Positions 1 through 11,345 of a stretch of DNA of 64,000 bases are shown here, one piece after another. The stretch covers positions 1,800,501-1,864,500 of the forward strand of contig CAHIKZ030000247.1 in NCBI GenBank assembly GCA_903632075.3, in the 5' to 3' direction. Every line of letters starts with the position of its first letter. Position 1 is the stretch's first letter. The notes beneath the pieces are model-generated. The model was given only the letters and a program-made list of their open reading frames with translations, did no database searches and was not told the origin of the DNA. Source of the stretch: Acanthosepion pharaonis. Its lineage: Eukaryota > Mollusca > Cephalopoda > Sepiida > Sepiidae. The position numbers were made by a program, and so were the translations under genes.

Positions 1-1194
1 TAGTTTGAGGAATTAATTGATGTAGATTGTAAGTCGGCTGTTTGGTAGAGTGCATCATCATTTACAGTAGGTCGCAAATGCCTTGGTAGGTATCATACTA
101 TAATAGCCCCCTATAAAATCTTTTCAGTATTGACCATTGCAGGAGTTTTACCTGAACAGTTTGTAACAAGACCTGCTTTATAAAAGTAAATAACCAATTT
201 CTTTAAGTAAAACTTTTAATTCCCATAACAGAAAAAAAAATATTTATAAAATATAAAGCAAATATCTTTAATATTGGTAATGGTGAGATTAGCTGTTTCC
301 TTATAAGGAAACATTCATTGACTGTACAGTTAACATTATTGTCAGTTGTTAAAATTATAAACTGTTTCTCTTCAGTTTTTCAGAAAAATAAACTTCTCAA
401 GTTCACTGTTATCCAGTGATGTGCAGAGGTTTGGTAATGCTCAGGGTCAACTCCTTAATTGTATGCCCCCCCACCCCAAGACTCGGGGGGGGGCTATAGG
501 GTTTAGTACTGAGAAATGTGAGAAAAGAAGACATTTTAAATATGTAAAAACAGATGGAACATGAAATAAACACTTTATTCAAATTAAATATAAACTATAT
601 TTTTATTTCACTTTTTGATTGGATGCCCTCCCAATTATGGATGCCTGGGGCCATTACACCCTCTACCCCCACTTCTGCACACTATTGTTGTTATAACTCT
701 TTTTAGTATTGATGGGAGTTTCCTGCCTAACTTTTTGTTTAATCTAGTGGAGAAAGTAAACATGCTGATTATGTCACTATTTTCTCTTTTAGTTATACAT
801 GCTACCCACTTTAGTTGTTGTTATTGCAAGTTTTCAAGTGATGTGGTTTTCAATAAAAGAGAAAATGTATTTGTATAACTGTTCAAATTTCTTTGCGGTA
901 GTCAATCCCTATATACAAAGTCCACAGCTGCAATTTACTTTTAAATATTTGTGATGAATTGATATAAAAATCAACTCGGTTAGCCATTCTGTGCCTGTAT
1001 ATATTCTAAAATTACAAAACATGTAGATTACACTATATTTTGTCTTCATATTTTCCTTGTTATTGAAAACTGCAAAAAAAAAGAAAGACAAAACAGAATT
1101 ATACCTGACAGAATTCTCTTGTTTTCTCACAACTTGGAAAACTTTTACATAATGACCAGTTTTTCACTTCAGCAATGTTTTCTTCTACTTACAG
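1..1194 (+). other. PTEN: PTEN intron, 3' part (upstream exons outside window)
   Basis: This stretch precedes the first visible PTEN exon and ends in a pyrimidine-rich tract and TACAG acceptor at 1190-1194. The coding sequence enters mid-codon, so at least one more exon lies upstream of the window. No coding similarity was seen here. The only local oddity is a run of C followed by a run of G at about 463-494 that could fold into a short GC hairpin in otherwise AT-rich DNA. Confidence 0.8.
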
Positions 1195-1369
1195 ATGTAC
1201 AGAGCGTAAATATGATACCAACAAATTTCACAAACGTGTTGCATCATTCCCGTTTGATGATCATTGTCCTCCTGAGGTGGAGCTGATCCGGTCATTTTGT
1301 TCAGATTTGGATCAATGGCTCTCAAAGGATGAACAGAATGTTGGGGCCATACATTGTAAAGCTGGAAAG
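1195..1369 (+). CDS. PTEN: PTEN phosphatase exon: WPD-like loop and first half of the P-loop
   Basis: PTEN removes the 3-phosphate from PIP3 at the plasma membrane and so opposes PI3K/AKT signalling. This 175-bp exon starts on the third base of a codon, followed by Cys equivalent to human Cys71. It reads CTERKYDTNKFHKRVASFPF, then DDHCPP (human Asp92 and His93, the WPD-like loop), then LDQWLS, and ends with HCKAGK holding the catalytic Cys124. The donor is AAG|GTAAGG, phase 0. From memory, the human gene starts exon 4 at this same place (c.210) but then has an intron at c.253. Here human exon 4 and the first half of exon 5 form one exon, and a different intron splits the P-loop. Identity with vertebrate PTEN is high enough that the assignment is not in doubt. 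In-frame Met at 1175 lies in the intron and is not a start. Confidence 0.97.
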
Positions 1370-1419
1370 GTAAGGTTTTTCTCTGAGAATTGTTTCTCCT
1401 TCCTCTTCTCTATGCAATT

Positions 1420-1620
1420 CCCTGAAAAGACATAGATGATCATGGCTCTCCACAACTTCTTGTCTCTTATTGCTATAATTAACCATTTGCCATCTCTCTT
1501 TACCATTGTTCTGCCATCCTTTCATACAAACTCATTAACTAGATCACTTGCTGTTTCCCTCTGCTTCTATATGCTTTGTGAGTATTAAATTCTTCTGGCC
1601 CTCTTTCCTCATTATGTGTC
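1420..1620. repeat. Dispersed repeat, copy 1
   Basis: The segment starting near GACATAGATGATCATGGCTC and followed by CTCCACAACTTCTTGTCTC recurs in diverged form at 10915-11130, 18960-19030 and 30345-30510. A short inverted match also ends the SINE at 57255-57545. The copies share the order of a flanking CTCATTAA motif and, in two of them, TGTGAGTATTAAATTCT. This looks like the body or tail of an old SINE or a short DNA element. I do not recognise the family. Confidence 0.5.
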
Positions 1621-1758
1621 TCAGTTATTTCACCTCTCTTTCTGATTGTAAGTATTGATTTCCTTGTAGTTTCTATTTTTATCTTTTTCCTCTGCTTGTT
1701 TCAAATTTCAAAAATGCTAGTAATAAAAATAAAAGGATTCTTCCCAGGATCAGCAGAG

Positions 1759-1779
1759 TATATATATATATATATATAT
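1759..1779. repeat. (TA)n microsatellite
   Basis: A short uninterrupted TA run inside the first visible PTEN intron. Confidence 0.95.
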
Positions 1780-2267
1780 TGCCAGCAAAAGAGGTATTAA
1801 GGTAATGACATCATCATGGGCCAAATTTATTATTATTGGATTTGATTTTGAACATCAAAAATTCTTCAGCTCTAATTTAATAAGGAAGGATTGAAAATTT
1901 TGATTCAAAGTAAAGAAATCATCATGCATTTTGTGAAATGCACGTATTTGGGCAACAATCCCTTTTTTATACAAGTTTCACTGAAGACAACTAACAAGAC
2001 ACTGTGATTAGGCATTTTATTAAATTTTTCTTGCTTTCATACAAGTTATTTCTTTTCTGGATATAGTGTGTAAAAACTGTCCAAATGATTCGAAGATCCA
2101 AGAACTGTCAACTAATCTAATAGTAGCCATTACAAAGAATGTCTTTTTGGTTTAACTGAATATTCTATTTCTTTTTTTATGATTCTTAATTTCTGAACAT
2201 GGTCAGCACATTGTGGCCATGTTCATAATTGCTATTGAGGTTATAGAGAGTTGGCTTCTTTTTTATT

Positions 2268-2480
2268 ATTAATGTTGCCAAGTGGTTCTGACCATGAAAT
2301 TCAGGTTCAAATCTCACCAGAGTTAATTTGCCAAGGAGGTGACTTCTTGACAATATGGACCTGAGGAGACAATCTGAGTGTGTGACATCAGTAGAGAAGT
2401 GCCTGAAAAACCAAACTGTGGCTTTACCCAAGTCTTGGGAGTAAAACTGAATAGACAAAAACTGTTCAGAAGACATGTGG
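2268..2480 (+). repeat. Probable tRNA-derived SINE fragment
   Basis: TTGCCAAGTGGTTCTG resembles a pol III box A and GGTTCAAATCT resembles a box B, about 30 bases apart. That is shorter than in an intact tRNA, so a small deletion is likely. The downstream 150 bases would be the SINE body. No poly(A) or target duplication was identified, so the right end is approximate. Confidence 0.4.
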
Positions 2481-4575
2481 TAATATAAAGTAACAGGTCA
2501 TCGTGACAGAGGGTTTGAGCATATTGGCCTTGATCACACTGTTGCAAATTATGCATGCTTTCTCAAAAACTGGAACTACAGTCCACTCAACATAGTTGCA
2601 GAAAAGATTATTGTCTCTGTGGATGTGGAACAATCCAAATATGCCTGAGAAGGTGTCTGCAACAGGGATTAGCTAGCCACCCTGATAGACAGTTATACTC
2701 TGAATGTAACAGCCAGCCATACATATAATTATATTTCTTCAGGATATATTTATCTCAGCAATATATCATGTGATTTTCAGATTGTAATATCTTTTATTAA
2801 AAATATTAATAATTTGTTTTGGCAGTGTCAAATTTTATTATACAAACAATAAGTGAAAAACACATACTTATAAAATATAGTCTGTTGGGGTAAGAGCTAG
2901 TTACTCTCCTTATTGATCCATTCATGATAAGTAGTCTTAGGTAATTGTCTATGAGGAAGAAGATAATACTATTACTGTGACTTGTCTCGCTGAGTATTGA
3001 ATACTATCATGACTGATTCGGTTGTATGAAAAAGTATATGGTGTTTAGCATTAGAAAGGTGTTACCATCCATCCATCAAGATTACGTTCCTTTCTTTCAA
3101 AAAGTGTTCAATTGCCAATCTGATTCTAAATACATTAGATTACACTTCACAAAGGTTGGATAATAGAATTAAACATGTTCCATCACATGTTTGATGACAC
3201 AACCTTTTGGTTACTTCTCATTGGTCTATACAAATGTCAAACTCTGCAATTGGACAGTATTTACTTGATAATTCTGCTTGTGCAGAGACCTGTATAAATG
3301 ACTGTTTTGAGATCCTAAGCATGGCTCACTCAGCAAGTTTCGGAATCTATTTATATCTTTGTTCAACAATCTTTATTGTGCAGACAAAAGGTGTTTGTTT
3401 TTGCTTCATCTTTTTGATGAAAGGATAAACTTTTTGTCTGCTCAACATCTGATGCTTTTCTAATCATTATTGAATGATAATATTTAGATTCTTCTATTTT
3501 AAGAAGTTTTTGTTTTTTTAAGTTTTTTTTAAAAACATTATTAGAAAACACTTCAATCTCAAAAAGACATCATTTTGTTTTTGTGCTGTTTGTTGCAGCA
3601 ATTTTTCGCATTCATTATGTCTTATGTGTTTATTTTAATCTTAATTGATCTGCTGATCGTTCTTTTGGTGACAGTGTACTGAAGAAAACAGTGAGATAGG
3701 TCAAAGTCCTTTTGTTTCTTATGGGGAGGAAAAATATGCCTCGCAACTGGATGAGGTCAACAAGATAGAAATCAGCTTCTTTGTCGCTGAGTGAATCAAA
3801 TGCTGTAAGCAATTTCATTACTCCACCAATGGCAAAACATAATTATCTATTTTTAGCTCTCAATTGTGTTTCTGTCTTCAGACAAATCCCAAAAAATAAA
3901 TGAGGGATGCCTGGTCCTGAGGATTCCAGCCCTGCAGCAGCACCTCCCTCATTGCACTAAACAATGAGGGTTGGTGTAATATTTTTTACCTTGGTCATGT
4001 GCATGCACTGGGGTTTCCTCACTTTAAACTGGCCTTCTGCCAGATCCCGCCACCATATGTGAGTAAATACTAATAGTAACTGATGCAAGGTTGCAATTGA
4101 GTGAGTTTTTTAGAGAAATTAATTTTGTCTTTTTACAATCATACTAAAGAAGTGGCTTCTAGCAAATGAACTCACTTTTTGTGCAATTTTAGTATTTATA
4201 TACTACTCAACATCCATTTAAACATATTTGATTAACACAGTGCGCCATATATTTGAATAAATAATTTTACACTGGCTGCTTGATTTTCTGTAATCTTCAT
4301 TCGTCTTTCATTCATTAATTTTTGTTACCATTTTATTGTTTCAAATTTAACATCCTGAAAATTTTACAAGCATTAATACCAATTTTATTGTGAAAACATT
4401 GACTTGCATAATAAAATTTGGTTTTTGTGTCATTTCCTTTATCAAGTGACAAAGCACTACTTATATTGACTGGTCACCTTGTTTTTAAAAAAACAGAATC
4501 ATTTTGGGCATAATCATTTTTGTAGATTAGCATTCATTAGATAATATTCCTCAAGGCACAACATTTGTCAGAATC

Positions 4576-4578
<3 letters not shown>

Positions 4579-4609
<31 letters not shown>
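4579..4609. repeat. (AT)n microsatellite
   Basis: A pure AT dinucleotide run followed by a short GT run. Confidence 0.95.
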
Positions 4610-4616
<7 letters not shown>

Positions 4617-4889
4617 TATTTATTATATGTGATTAAAACAAAAAAAATTGTTAAAAATCACTGCACAAATAGTTTTCATGTTTCAGTACTCAAACTAAAT
4701 GCTACAGAGGAATTATACTCCATTTGTTCTTATCCCATATCTGGAGAGATATATATATATATTTATATTTATAGGCAGGAACATTTCTCTCAAACATCTT
4801 TCATTAAATAACATAGACAAGGAAAATTTAATTTTTATTTAGTTTTTCCAGAGTTCTTACATTTTTTCAATTTGATAGCATAAGGAGAG

Positions 4890-5022
<133 letters not shown>

Positions 5023-5045
5023 GAAATGGACAAAGGTCTGACAAT

Positions 5046-5323
5046 TTATTTATTAAAGACATTTTTTATGTTTAACGTTATTTATAGATACAAGTATTTA
5101 AGCAAATGCTCTGTTTATGATAAACAGTATTAAATAACATTTACCGGCCTGAATGTCCGAGAAATTTTCATAGATTATGTCAAAGAACGAATATTTTCTA
5201 TGAAAATTTCTCAGACATTCAGGCCGGTAAATGTTATTTAATACTGTTTATCATAAACAGAGCATTTGCTTAAATACTTGTATCTATAAATAACGACGTT
5301 AAACATAAAAATGTCTTTAATAA

Positions 5324-5328
<5 letters not shown>
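5046..5328. mobile_element. Foldback element between two TA arrays
   Basis: Left arm 5046-5173 and right arm 5198-5328 are near-perfect reverse complements around a loop of about 24 bases. The arms contain CATTTACCGGCCTGAATGTC and TGTTTATGATAAACAG. The element sits inside a TA array, so TA may have been the target. The same arm sequence occurs at 49695-50140, where the centre also holds tRNA-like sequence. This copy looks like a compact derivative that lost the tRNA part. No coding capacity was seen. Confidence 0.9.

Positions 5329-5388
<60 letters not shown>
5329..5388. repeat. (TA)n microsatellite
   Basis: About 60 bases of pure TA directly abutting the right arm of the foldback element. 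Confidence 0.97.
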
Positions 5389-5389
<1 letters not shown>

Positions 5390-6766
5390 GCACTAGCTTA
5401 AAAGCTAGCTCCTACAGAGGACACTTGATTGGGCCTTCGTCACAATAGAGTAGGGATAAGTAGATGCAATAGGCAGAAATAAATTACAGAACTTAAAAGT
5501 TACCGTTGCATTTAAGTATTGCATTAATATTTAGGCTTACCTTTTAAAAGTACAACGATAATTCTTCTGCCACCATTTAATTTAAAAACAATTTGATGTA
5601 TGTAGGTCCTTACTTTCTGTACAAACAATTATTTTTATTTCATGGGTGACTATGGCTGGATTTCGCAATTAATTTTGATTATTCCCAAATTTATTTCCAA
5701 GCTATAAAAATTGTTATCGTACAAAAAATTTTGTCGCAAAATTCACCAAAAGCAATCACAATAATGAAAACGTGAGGATCCAAAATTTCAGGATTGTGGG
5801 TCCAGACCCGGCCCAGAATATTTTTAATTTTCTCATGTAGTCAACCTGATTCCAAAATGGTATATGTTGGTCTACACCCTTAAGACTAAAGTTGAAAAAG
5901 TGTGACACAGTGACACTCACATTTATCATATATATGAAGAAAAGTAAGAATAAGGAAAATATTACTGTAAACTGGTGAATTAAAAATTATGAAAAAAAAC
6001 AAAAAGCTAACTGGTTATTGCTCCTCGCTCTTTGTTGTGGAGTATTTTCACAGTGGAGGCTTGTATTTCTAATAAGTCATACAAAACGTTAGGAACTTGG
6101 AATACAATAGTCAATGACGCAGCAAATCTAGTTGTGATGGTTGGTACTTCAAATGTCCGAATCTCGACTGACGTTCTCAACACCGTTCTGCCAGACTTGC
6201 CACTGCTACTCCTACTTATTATCTATGGGAGAGTCCATTACCAAAGAATAGGTACTATGGCACAACACTCTTCAACTAAGGAGAAAACATAAATGTATGC
6301 ACAATGACTAATAAACGATGAAACATAACAAACTTGCTATCATTGGTTTAGAAACTGTTCAACACTAAGTAGACAAAGCTACTACTATATCTGTAAAAAA
6401 AAAAATTGAGAATAAACACAACTGCCAAATGCTGGACAGTCTTCAGGTGTATTTTAGTATAGCTCTCAAGTTGTTTTATTTATGAAATACAAACCTAGAA
6501 GTGTCTATAAACATTTAATCCAATGGATAGGTAGCATAGTAAGTCTTTCTTCCCATACCAACATTTAGAAAGTAATTAATACTTTTTAGTCAATAGACTG
6601 TCTGGTTGGGGTAAATTCTAAAATGCCTAAATTTTCTTCCACACCTAATCAACCTCTTTCAGATAATGTTTTGCATGCAGATGCTTTCTTTAAGAGTCTC
6701 CGTATTCACAGAAAACTGTACGAATTTAATTCCACCAAATGTTTGTCCTTGGCTTACCTACTGATT

Positions 6767-6771
<5 letters not shown>

Positions 6772-6826
<55 letters not shown>
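6772..6826. repeat. (TA)n microsatellite
   Basis: About 55 bases of pure TA inside the first visible PTEN intron. Confidence 0.97.
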
Positions 6827-6829
<3 letters not shown>

Positions 6830-8812
6830 TTTAAACCAAAAAGCATCTTTGGAAATTTCACAAAAATCTCCTAGGTGGCAACAAAGCACAAAATGACAAA
6901 TAATAGGAAAGAAAATAGCATTTTTGTGCAGATTACTTTTAAGGAAAATAATTTCAGGGATAATTAAAAAATGAATTTAAACTTAAATGTTTAGATAAAA
7001 ATTAAAATTCTTTTAACACTGACTTGGAAAGTAACATCATAAATATTGATATCACCATTTTAGGAAGAGTGCTATTAATTAAAATAATTGTACTGTACAC
7101 TTCTCTTTGAAACAAACACAGTTTAAATTTGGGAATTTTTAAAGTATCCACAGTGTTTAATAATAAACTAAGGGAAATAACTACAATTGGAATTCAGATA
7201 AGTTATTTCCCATATCCATTAAACAAAGTTCATTTCCTCACCTACGTTTCATACGTGTGTGTGTGTTTAGGTAAGTAAAACATGAGTATGCACTTGTATC
7301 AAATAGTCTTTGCATAAATAAGCTATTTTGACTACAGAAAAAATATATAAATCTGTATATCAGACTACTAATGTGTATTGAAATGACAAAATGGGAAACT
7401 TCTTACATTATATGTTTTTTTCTAGAAAGGAGATCTTCAGACTAATGCTTAACATGAAGTCATCTGTTATATTTATTTCTCAACAAACAAATAAAATTAG
7501 CCTTATCAAAATTTAGAAAAAAAATGATGCCAGACCCCTCCCTGAAGCAAACAAAAAATAAACACGCCATTAACTTATTTTATCATAACCAAATGCACTC
7601 TAATTATAATACAGGATGAAAAAACATAATTCACTGGTACATATTACACAATGATCCTAATAAACACTTAAGATTTATCATTTACTATAAAGAGTTTAAA
7701 GCATCTAACTTAATTTTTGCCAACAACACCGAGCCTCATAAATCCACCCCCCACTTTTGTAAAAATAATATTGTCTATGAATTCTCATGTCCCCCCATGG
7801 AGATTGCATCTCTAACAGTAATAATCAAAAAATCACACATATGCTGCACACACTCACAGATTTACCTGTCACCTGTCAAAACTCTATGCAAATCCATATA
7901 CATATCAACCAGCACATCATGAATGATCAAAAAATAACTATCAACATAAGACAGATATTAGTAGACAACATCCAAATATTCTACAGCACCCAACTAGCAG
8001 GATAACCCATCTTTGACCAAGTGTTTCATTACTGGGAATATGTGTCGTTCAGTTGGAGCAGTTTAAGTTTAAAGTCAGCCCACCCAAAAATTAATATTAG
8101 TAACAACAATTGAGTACAACTGAGGCACATCTCCAAAATTGGGATTTGGGGAGGGGCGAAAAGGCCATTTTTGTGTTCTCAATCTTGCAAGGAAGGAACC
8201 TCTTCCATGGACCTTCATAATAATATACGATAATTTTTATTTATTTTTTATAATTCTAATGATCTTTTGCATTAGATTTCAACTCTCTCAATTGATTGTA
8301 TGCCATTTTTTACAGACATTAAATTTTGCCTTTTGATTTTTGTGCAAAGTGTAAAACTCAGTTTTTTCGATTTTTCATCTTAAAGGTTGTACTTTTTTCC
8401 AGCCAATTTGAACTCAAAACCGGCACTGAAGAATTATCTTTCACAAAAAAAAAAATTATCAAAATCAGTTGAAAATTGTGGAAACATAAACAATACACAC
8501 ACACTTTGAGAATTACAGATATAGATGCAAAGAAAGACTAAAAACCATAGAAGCTCTTAATATACAACATTAAAAGCCCACATTAAATATTATTCACCAC
8601 AGGAGATGGTATCTTGAAGCGCATATGATAGAATTAATGTGTATATATTTTTTTATATATAAAAAATATTATAAGGTTTTTGGTTCTCAATGTTTTTTTT
8701 GTCATTTTTTATTCATATTAATTTAATTCTTTGTTTTTAAAATTCATACAACAAAAAAATGTGAAAGTGTTATAATAGCCAAATTATTTCTTCTATGCTT
8801 TTGCTTTTTTAG

Positions 8813-8920
8813 GGTCGGACTGGAGTAATGATCTGTTCCTACCTTTTACATAGACACAAATTTAGCAGTGCTGTGAAAGCTTTGGATTTCTACGGAGACA
8901 CTCGCACTTGTGATAAGAAG
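8813..8920 (+). CDS. PTEN: PTEN phosphatase exon: second half of the P-loop
   Basis: This exon has 108 bases (36 codons), phase 0 at both ends. It opens with GRTGVMICSYLLHR, which completes the catalytic HCKAGKGR motif begun in the previous exon and supplies the Arg130 equivalent that binds the phosphate. It continues with KALDFYG and TRTCDKK, ending at the Lys164 equivalent. The donor is AAG|GTAAGT. Its 3' boundary falls exactly where human exon 5 ends (c.492). The pair 1195-1369 and 8813-8920 therefore corresponds to human exons 4 plus 5 with the intron position moved. Confidence 0.97.
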
Positions 8921-9699
8921 GTAAGTTTATAAGTAATTGTTTGTTTCTTTTTTTTGTTTTTTTATAGCAGAAACTCCTATCATCTTTAAGGAAGCTTCTG
9001 TTATACTCGGGGGATTTTCCAAACAAACTTTTCCGAGTAGAGAAAATTAACTGCCCAATTTGGCCAATACATGTTGCCTCATTCAAGTTGATATCTCTTA
9101 GAACAAGATTATAAAATAGATATATAAATGTTTTTATTGGCTCTTAATAGAAACAAATATTTTCTTTATATTAGAATTGCAAACTGAATTTCATCTTTTA
9201 ATATTTTGTAGTTGCTATTTTTATAGCAACTCAGGCAGTGAGTGATGTGAATCAGAAGTAATAAGCTCTCAATGAAGCTCAAAATTTTATCTATTTTGCT
9301 TCAGGGAAGCCTATTTGAACATGCCAACTGCTGTAAATAACTGAATCATGAGAATGTGACAACATTCAGGAGATCAGATCTAACATTTAAACTCCTCACT
9401 CATTCTGCAATCATTCCTGATACCATATTTGTTTATATTTTTACACTAGTAGTAGCAGTAGTTTTAGTTTTTTTTTTTTTTTTTTTCATTAGGTGAAGCA
9501 ATGTCCACCATTTTTATTCTTAATATTGCCATGTCCTTTCAGAATATAGGCAATTGAGACTCTTGACAGATTCTTTTGATTACTTGGGAATTACCATGTA
9601 TTCTTGGAGAAGGTTGCTTTCTCCATGATTTGGAATTAAGAGTTTACTCTCTCTTAGTCTGATTGCTACCCCAAGTCTAGTGAGCCTAGTATACCTTAC

Positions 9700-9860
9700 T
9701 ATATATCTCTCTTTGGGTAGGTGGGGGGATGGTAGAAGATAATCATCCCTTTATAAGAGTATTTGGACAAAAGTGAATGCAAAAGACTAGCCTGGAATTT
9801 GAACTCTACTCATTGATTACGCTTTCTCTGCTGATATGCGTAACACCACCCACACTTCCC
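9700..9860 (-). repeat. tRNA-derived SINE
   Basis: Read on the - strand, the element has a tRNA-like head with AGAGTTCAAATTCCAGGCTA as box B. It is followed by TTGCATTCACTTTTGTCCAA and an AAATACTCTT-like motif. The same order occurs in the SINEs at 19150, 30006, 38368, 43411 and 57255. Box A is weak. Confidence 0.65.
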
Positions 9861-9964
9861 ATTAATATTTACTTACATTTTTATGATTGCTTTTTGTTAC
9901 ACTCTACTCAGGTTGTCAAAGTATTATTGTAACCATCATTTTACATTTACTGACATTACATAAG

Positions 9965-10862
9965 AGGGATCTTCCAAAAGTAATGCCTCTTACTTATTTC
10001 CACTGAAACTACAACAAATACAATGACACCATTGGATGGAGCAAGTTTTCAGCTGCAAAAGCACACTTTTTCTACATTTTGCCAATGAGAGACAAGAGAT
10101 CTTCCTTTCTGTGGATTGACAGCTGTGCAGGATTACTTGAACATGGTTTGTCAGACACATTACTCTACTGAAATGTATTATCCACAACCTGACTGTGCTC
10201 ACATCCACTAGTTGATTTCCATAAATGTTCAGTAAGTACCAGTAAATATCAATGGATTCAATTTTTCTGTACAATGTAATTCAATTATGCACTTCTGCTT
10301 TGTACGCAGTTTTATTTCAAACATTTTTTTTGCCGGTTTACACTATTTACTTTGTTCAGACTATTGTCTTCATCTTATTGCCATATTTACAATGTTTTGG
10401 CTGTTCTATTCTCCAGCTGTCTTCAGGTAATATACATTGGAATTTCTAACTGAACCCTTTATTTCATTCACCAGGGTAAGCTATTCTATTCTAGTTCTAC
10501 ATACTATGCCTTTTCTGGATATCTCAGTTTTTGTTCATCTCTGCTGTGGTCAGGTATTGAACTCACAACTCTTTGGGTCAAGTCACTGGATTACTTCAAC
10601 CAACGCTTTTATCCACTGGGCCATGTGTCTTTGGGGACAATAGCTGAAACGTTGTGAATATGACAATAAAGATGAGGATAATAGTTCGAACAATGTAAAT
10701 AGTTGCAATACCTCATCTCAGGAATATAGGCAGGCTTTTTGCCTGATTGCTATCTATAATAAAACAAAATGAAATATGGGTTATTAACAGGAAGGTTCAG
10801 CCTCTATTGCCATGGTGCAAACATCATAAAATATGAGGCATTACTTTTGCAGCTATCTTGAT
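9965..10862 (-). mobile_element. Deleted mariner-like transposon with terminal inverted repeats
   Basis: Identical inverted 15-mers CAAAAGTAATGCCTC lie at 9975-9989 and 10835-10849, so this looks like a complete unit about 0.9 kb long. On the - strand between about 10120 and 10255 a frame reads LLNIYGNQLVDVSTVRLWI. This resembles the N-terminal helix-turn-helix region of mariner transposases of the SETMAR-related group, in which VDVSTVRRW is common. The DDD catalytic core is missing, so the copy is non-autonomous. A separate tRNA-like SINE appears to lie inside it at 10545-10640. The target duplication was not resolved. Confidence 0.6.
10545..10640 (-). repeat. tRNA-related SINE head inside the mariner relic
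   Basis: Read on the - strand, TGGCCCAGTGGATAAAAGCG matches a box A and GAGTTCAATACC matches a box B, about 45 bases apart as in a tRNA. This is a tRNA-like SINE head, not a functional tRNA, because no paired acceptor stem is evident. Confidence 0.6.
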
Positions 10863-10914
10863 ATATTAAAAGTATCCTTCAAACTAAAATAAATTATAGA
10901 CTCTGTGTCTAGTG

Positions 10915-11130
10915 TGCCATGTTGTTTCAAGATGTGAATGATTGGCTCTCCACAATCTCTTCTCTTTTGTTGCTTGAAGTAGCTTCTGTATCTTTACCCC
11001 CCCCCCTACACACACATACACCGTCTCTTTGTCTACGCAGTCCATATTTTGCTTTTTATTCACTCACTCATTAAATAGATTATTTGCTATTTCTCTTGCC
11101 TTCAGTATGCCTTGTGAGTATTAAATTCTC
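10915..11130. repeat. Dispersed repeat, copy 2
   Basis: It shares GGCTCTCCACAATCTCTTCTC, the CTCATTAAATAGAT motif and TTGTGAGTATTAAATTCT with the segment at 1420-1620, in the same orientation. It lies directly upstream of a PTEN exon and contributes to the intron end, but not to the acceptor. Confidence 0.55.
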
Positions 11131-11203
11131 TAAGCTTTCTTTCTTTATTATTTTGTGTTCTGTGTTTTCAATCAAGTCCATTTTCTCTTGTGTGTGCTTA
11201 CAG

Positions 11204-11345
11204 GGTGTAACCATTCCCAGCCAGAGGAGATATGTAAAATACTATGAATATTTGCTGAAAAACAACCTTGTTTACAAACCTGTTATGCTGCTCTTACGGA
11301 ACATCCGATTTGAAACTGTACCCATGTTTACTAATGGGTCCTGTT
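11204..11345 (+). CDS. PTEN: PTEN exon: TI loop and phosphatase/C2 junction
   Basis: This exon is 142 bases long, the length I recall for human exon 6, and is bounded in the same phases (0 and 1). It starts GVTIPSQRRYV (TI loop, Thr167 equivalent), then reads YLLKNNLVYKPVMLL and FETVPMFTNGSC. These lines form the end of the phosphatase domain and the start of the C2 domain. The acceptor is CTTACAG and the donor is T|GTGAGT at 11346. The reading frame stays open through the donor to 11401, but that extension has no PTEN similarity and is intronic. Confidence 0.97.

Larger units (their letters stand above)
8921..11203 (+). other. PTEN: PTEN intron (about 2.3 kb, phase 0)
   Basis: The donor is GTAAGT at 8921 and the acceptor is GTGTGTGCTTACAG at 11190-11203. 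It contains a SINE on the - strand (9700-9860), a deleted mariner-like element (9965-10862) and a copy of the dispersed repeat also seen at 1420. A (T)n tract of about 18 bases lies near 9470. Confidence 0.93.

Noticed and set aside
1175..1177. ATG as a possible start of the first visible PTEN exon
   Set aside because: It lies upstream of the TACAG acceptor. The conserved frame starts mid-codon at 1195, matching a known exon boundary.
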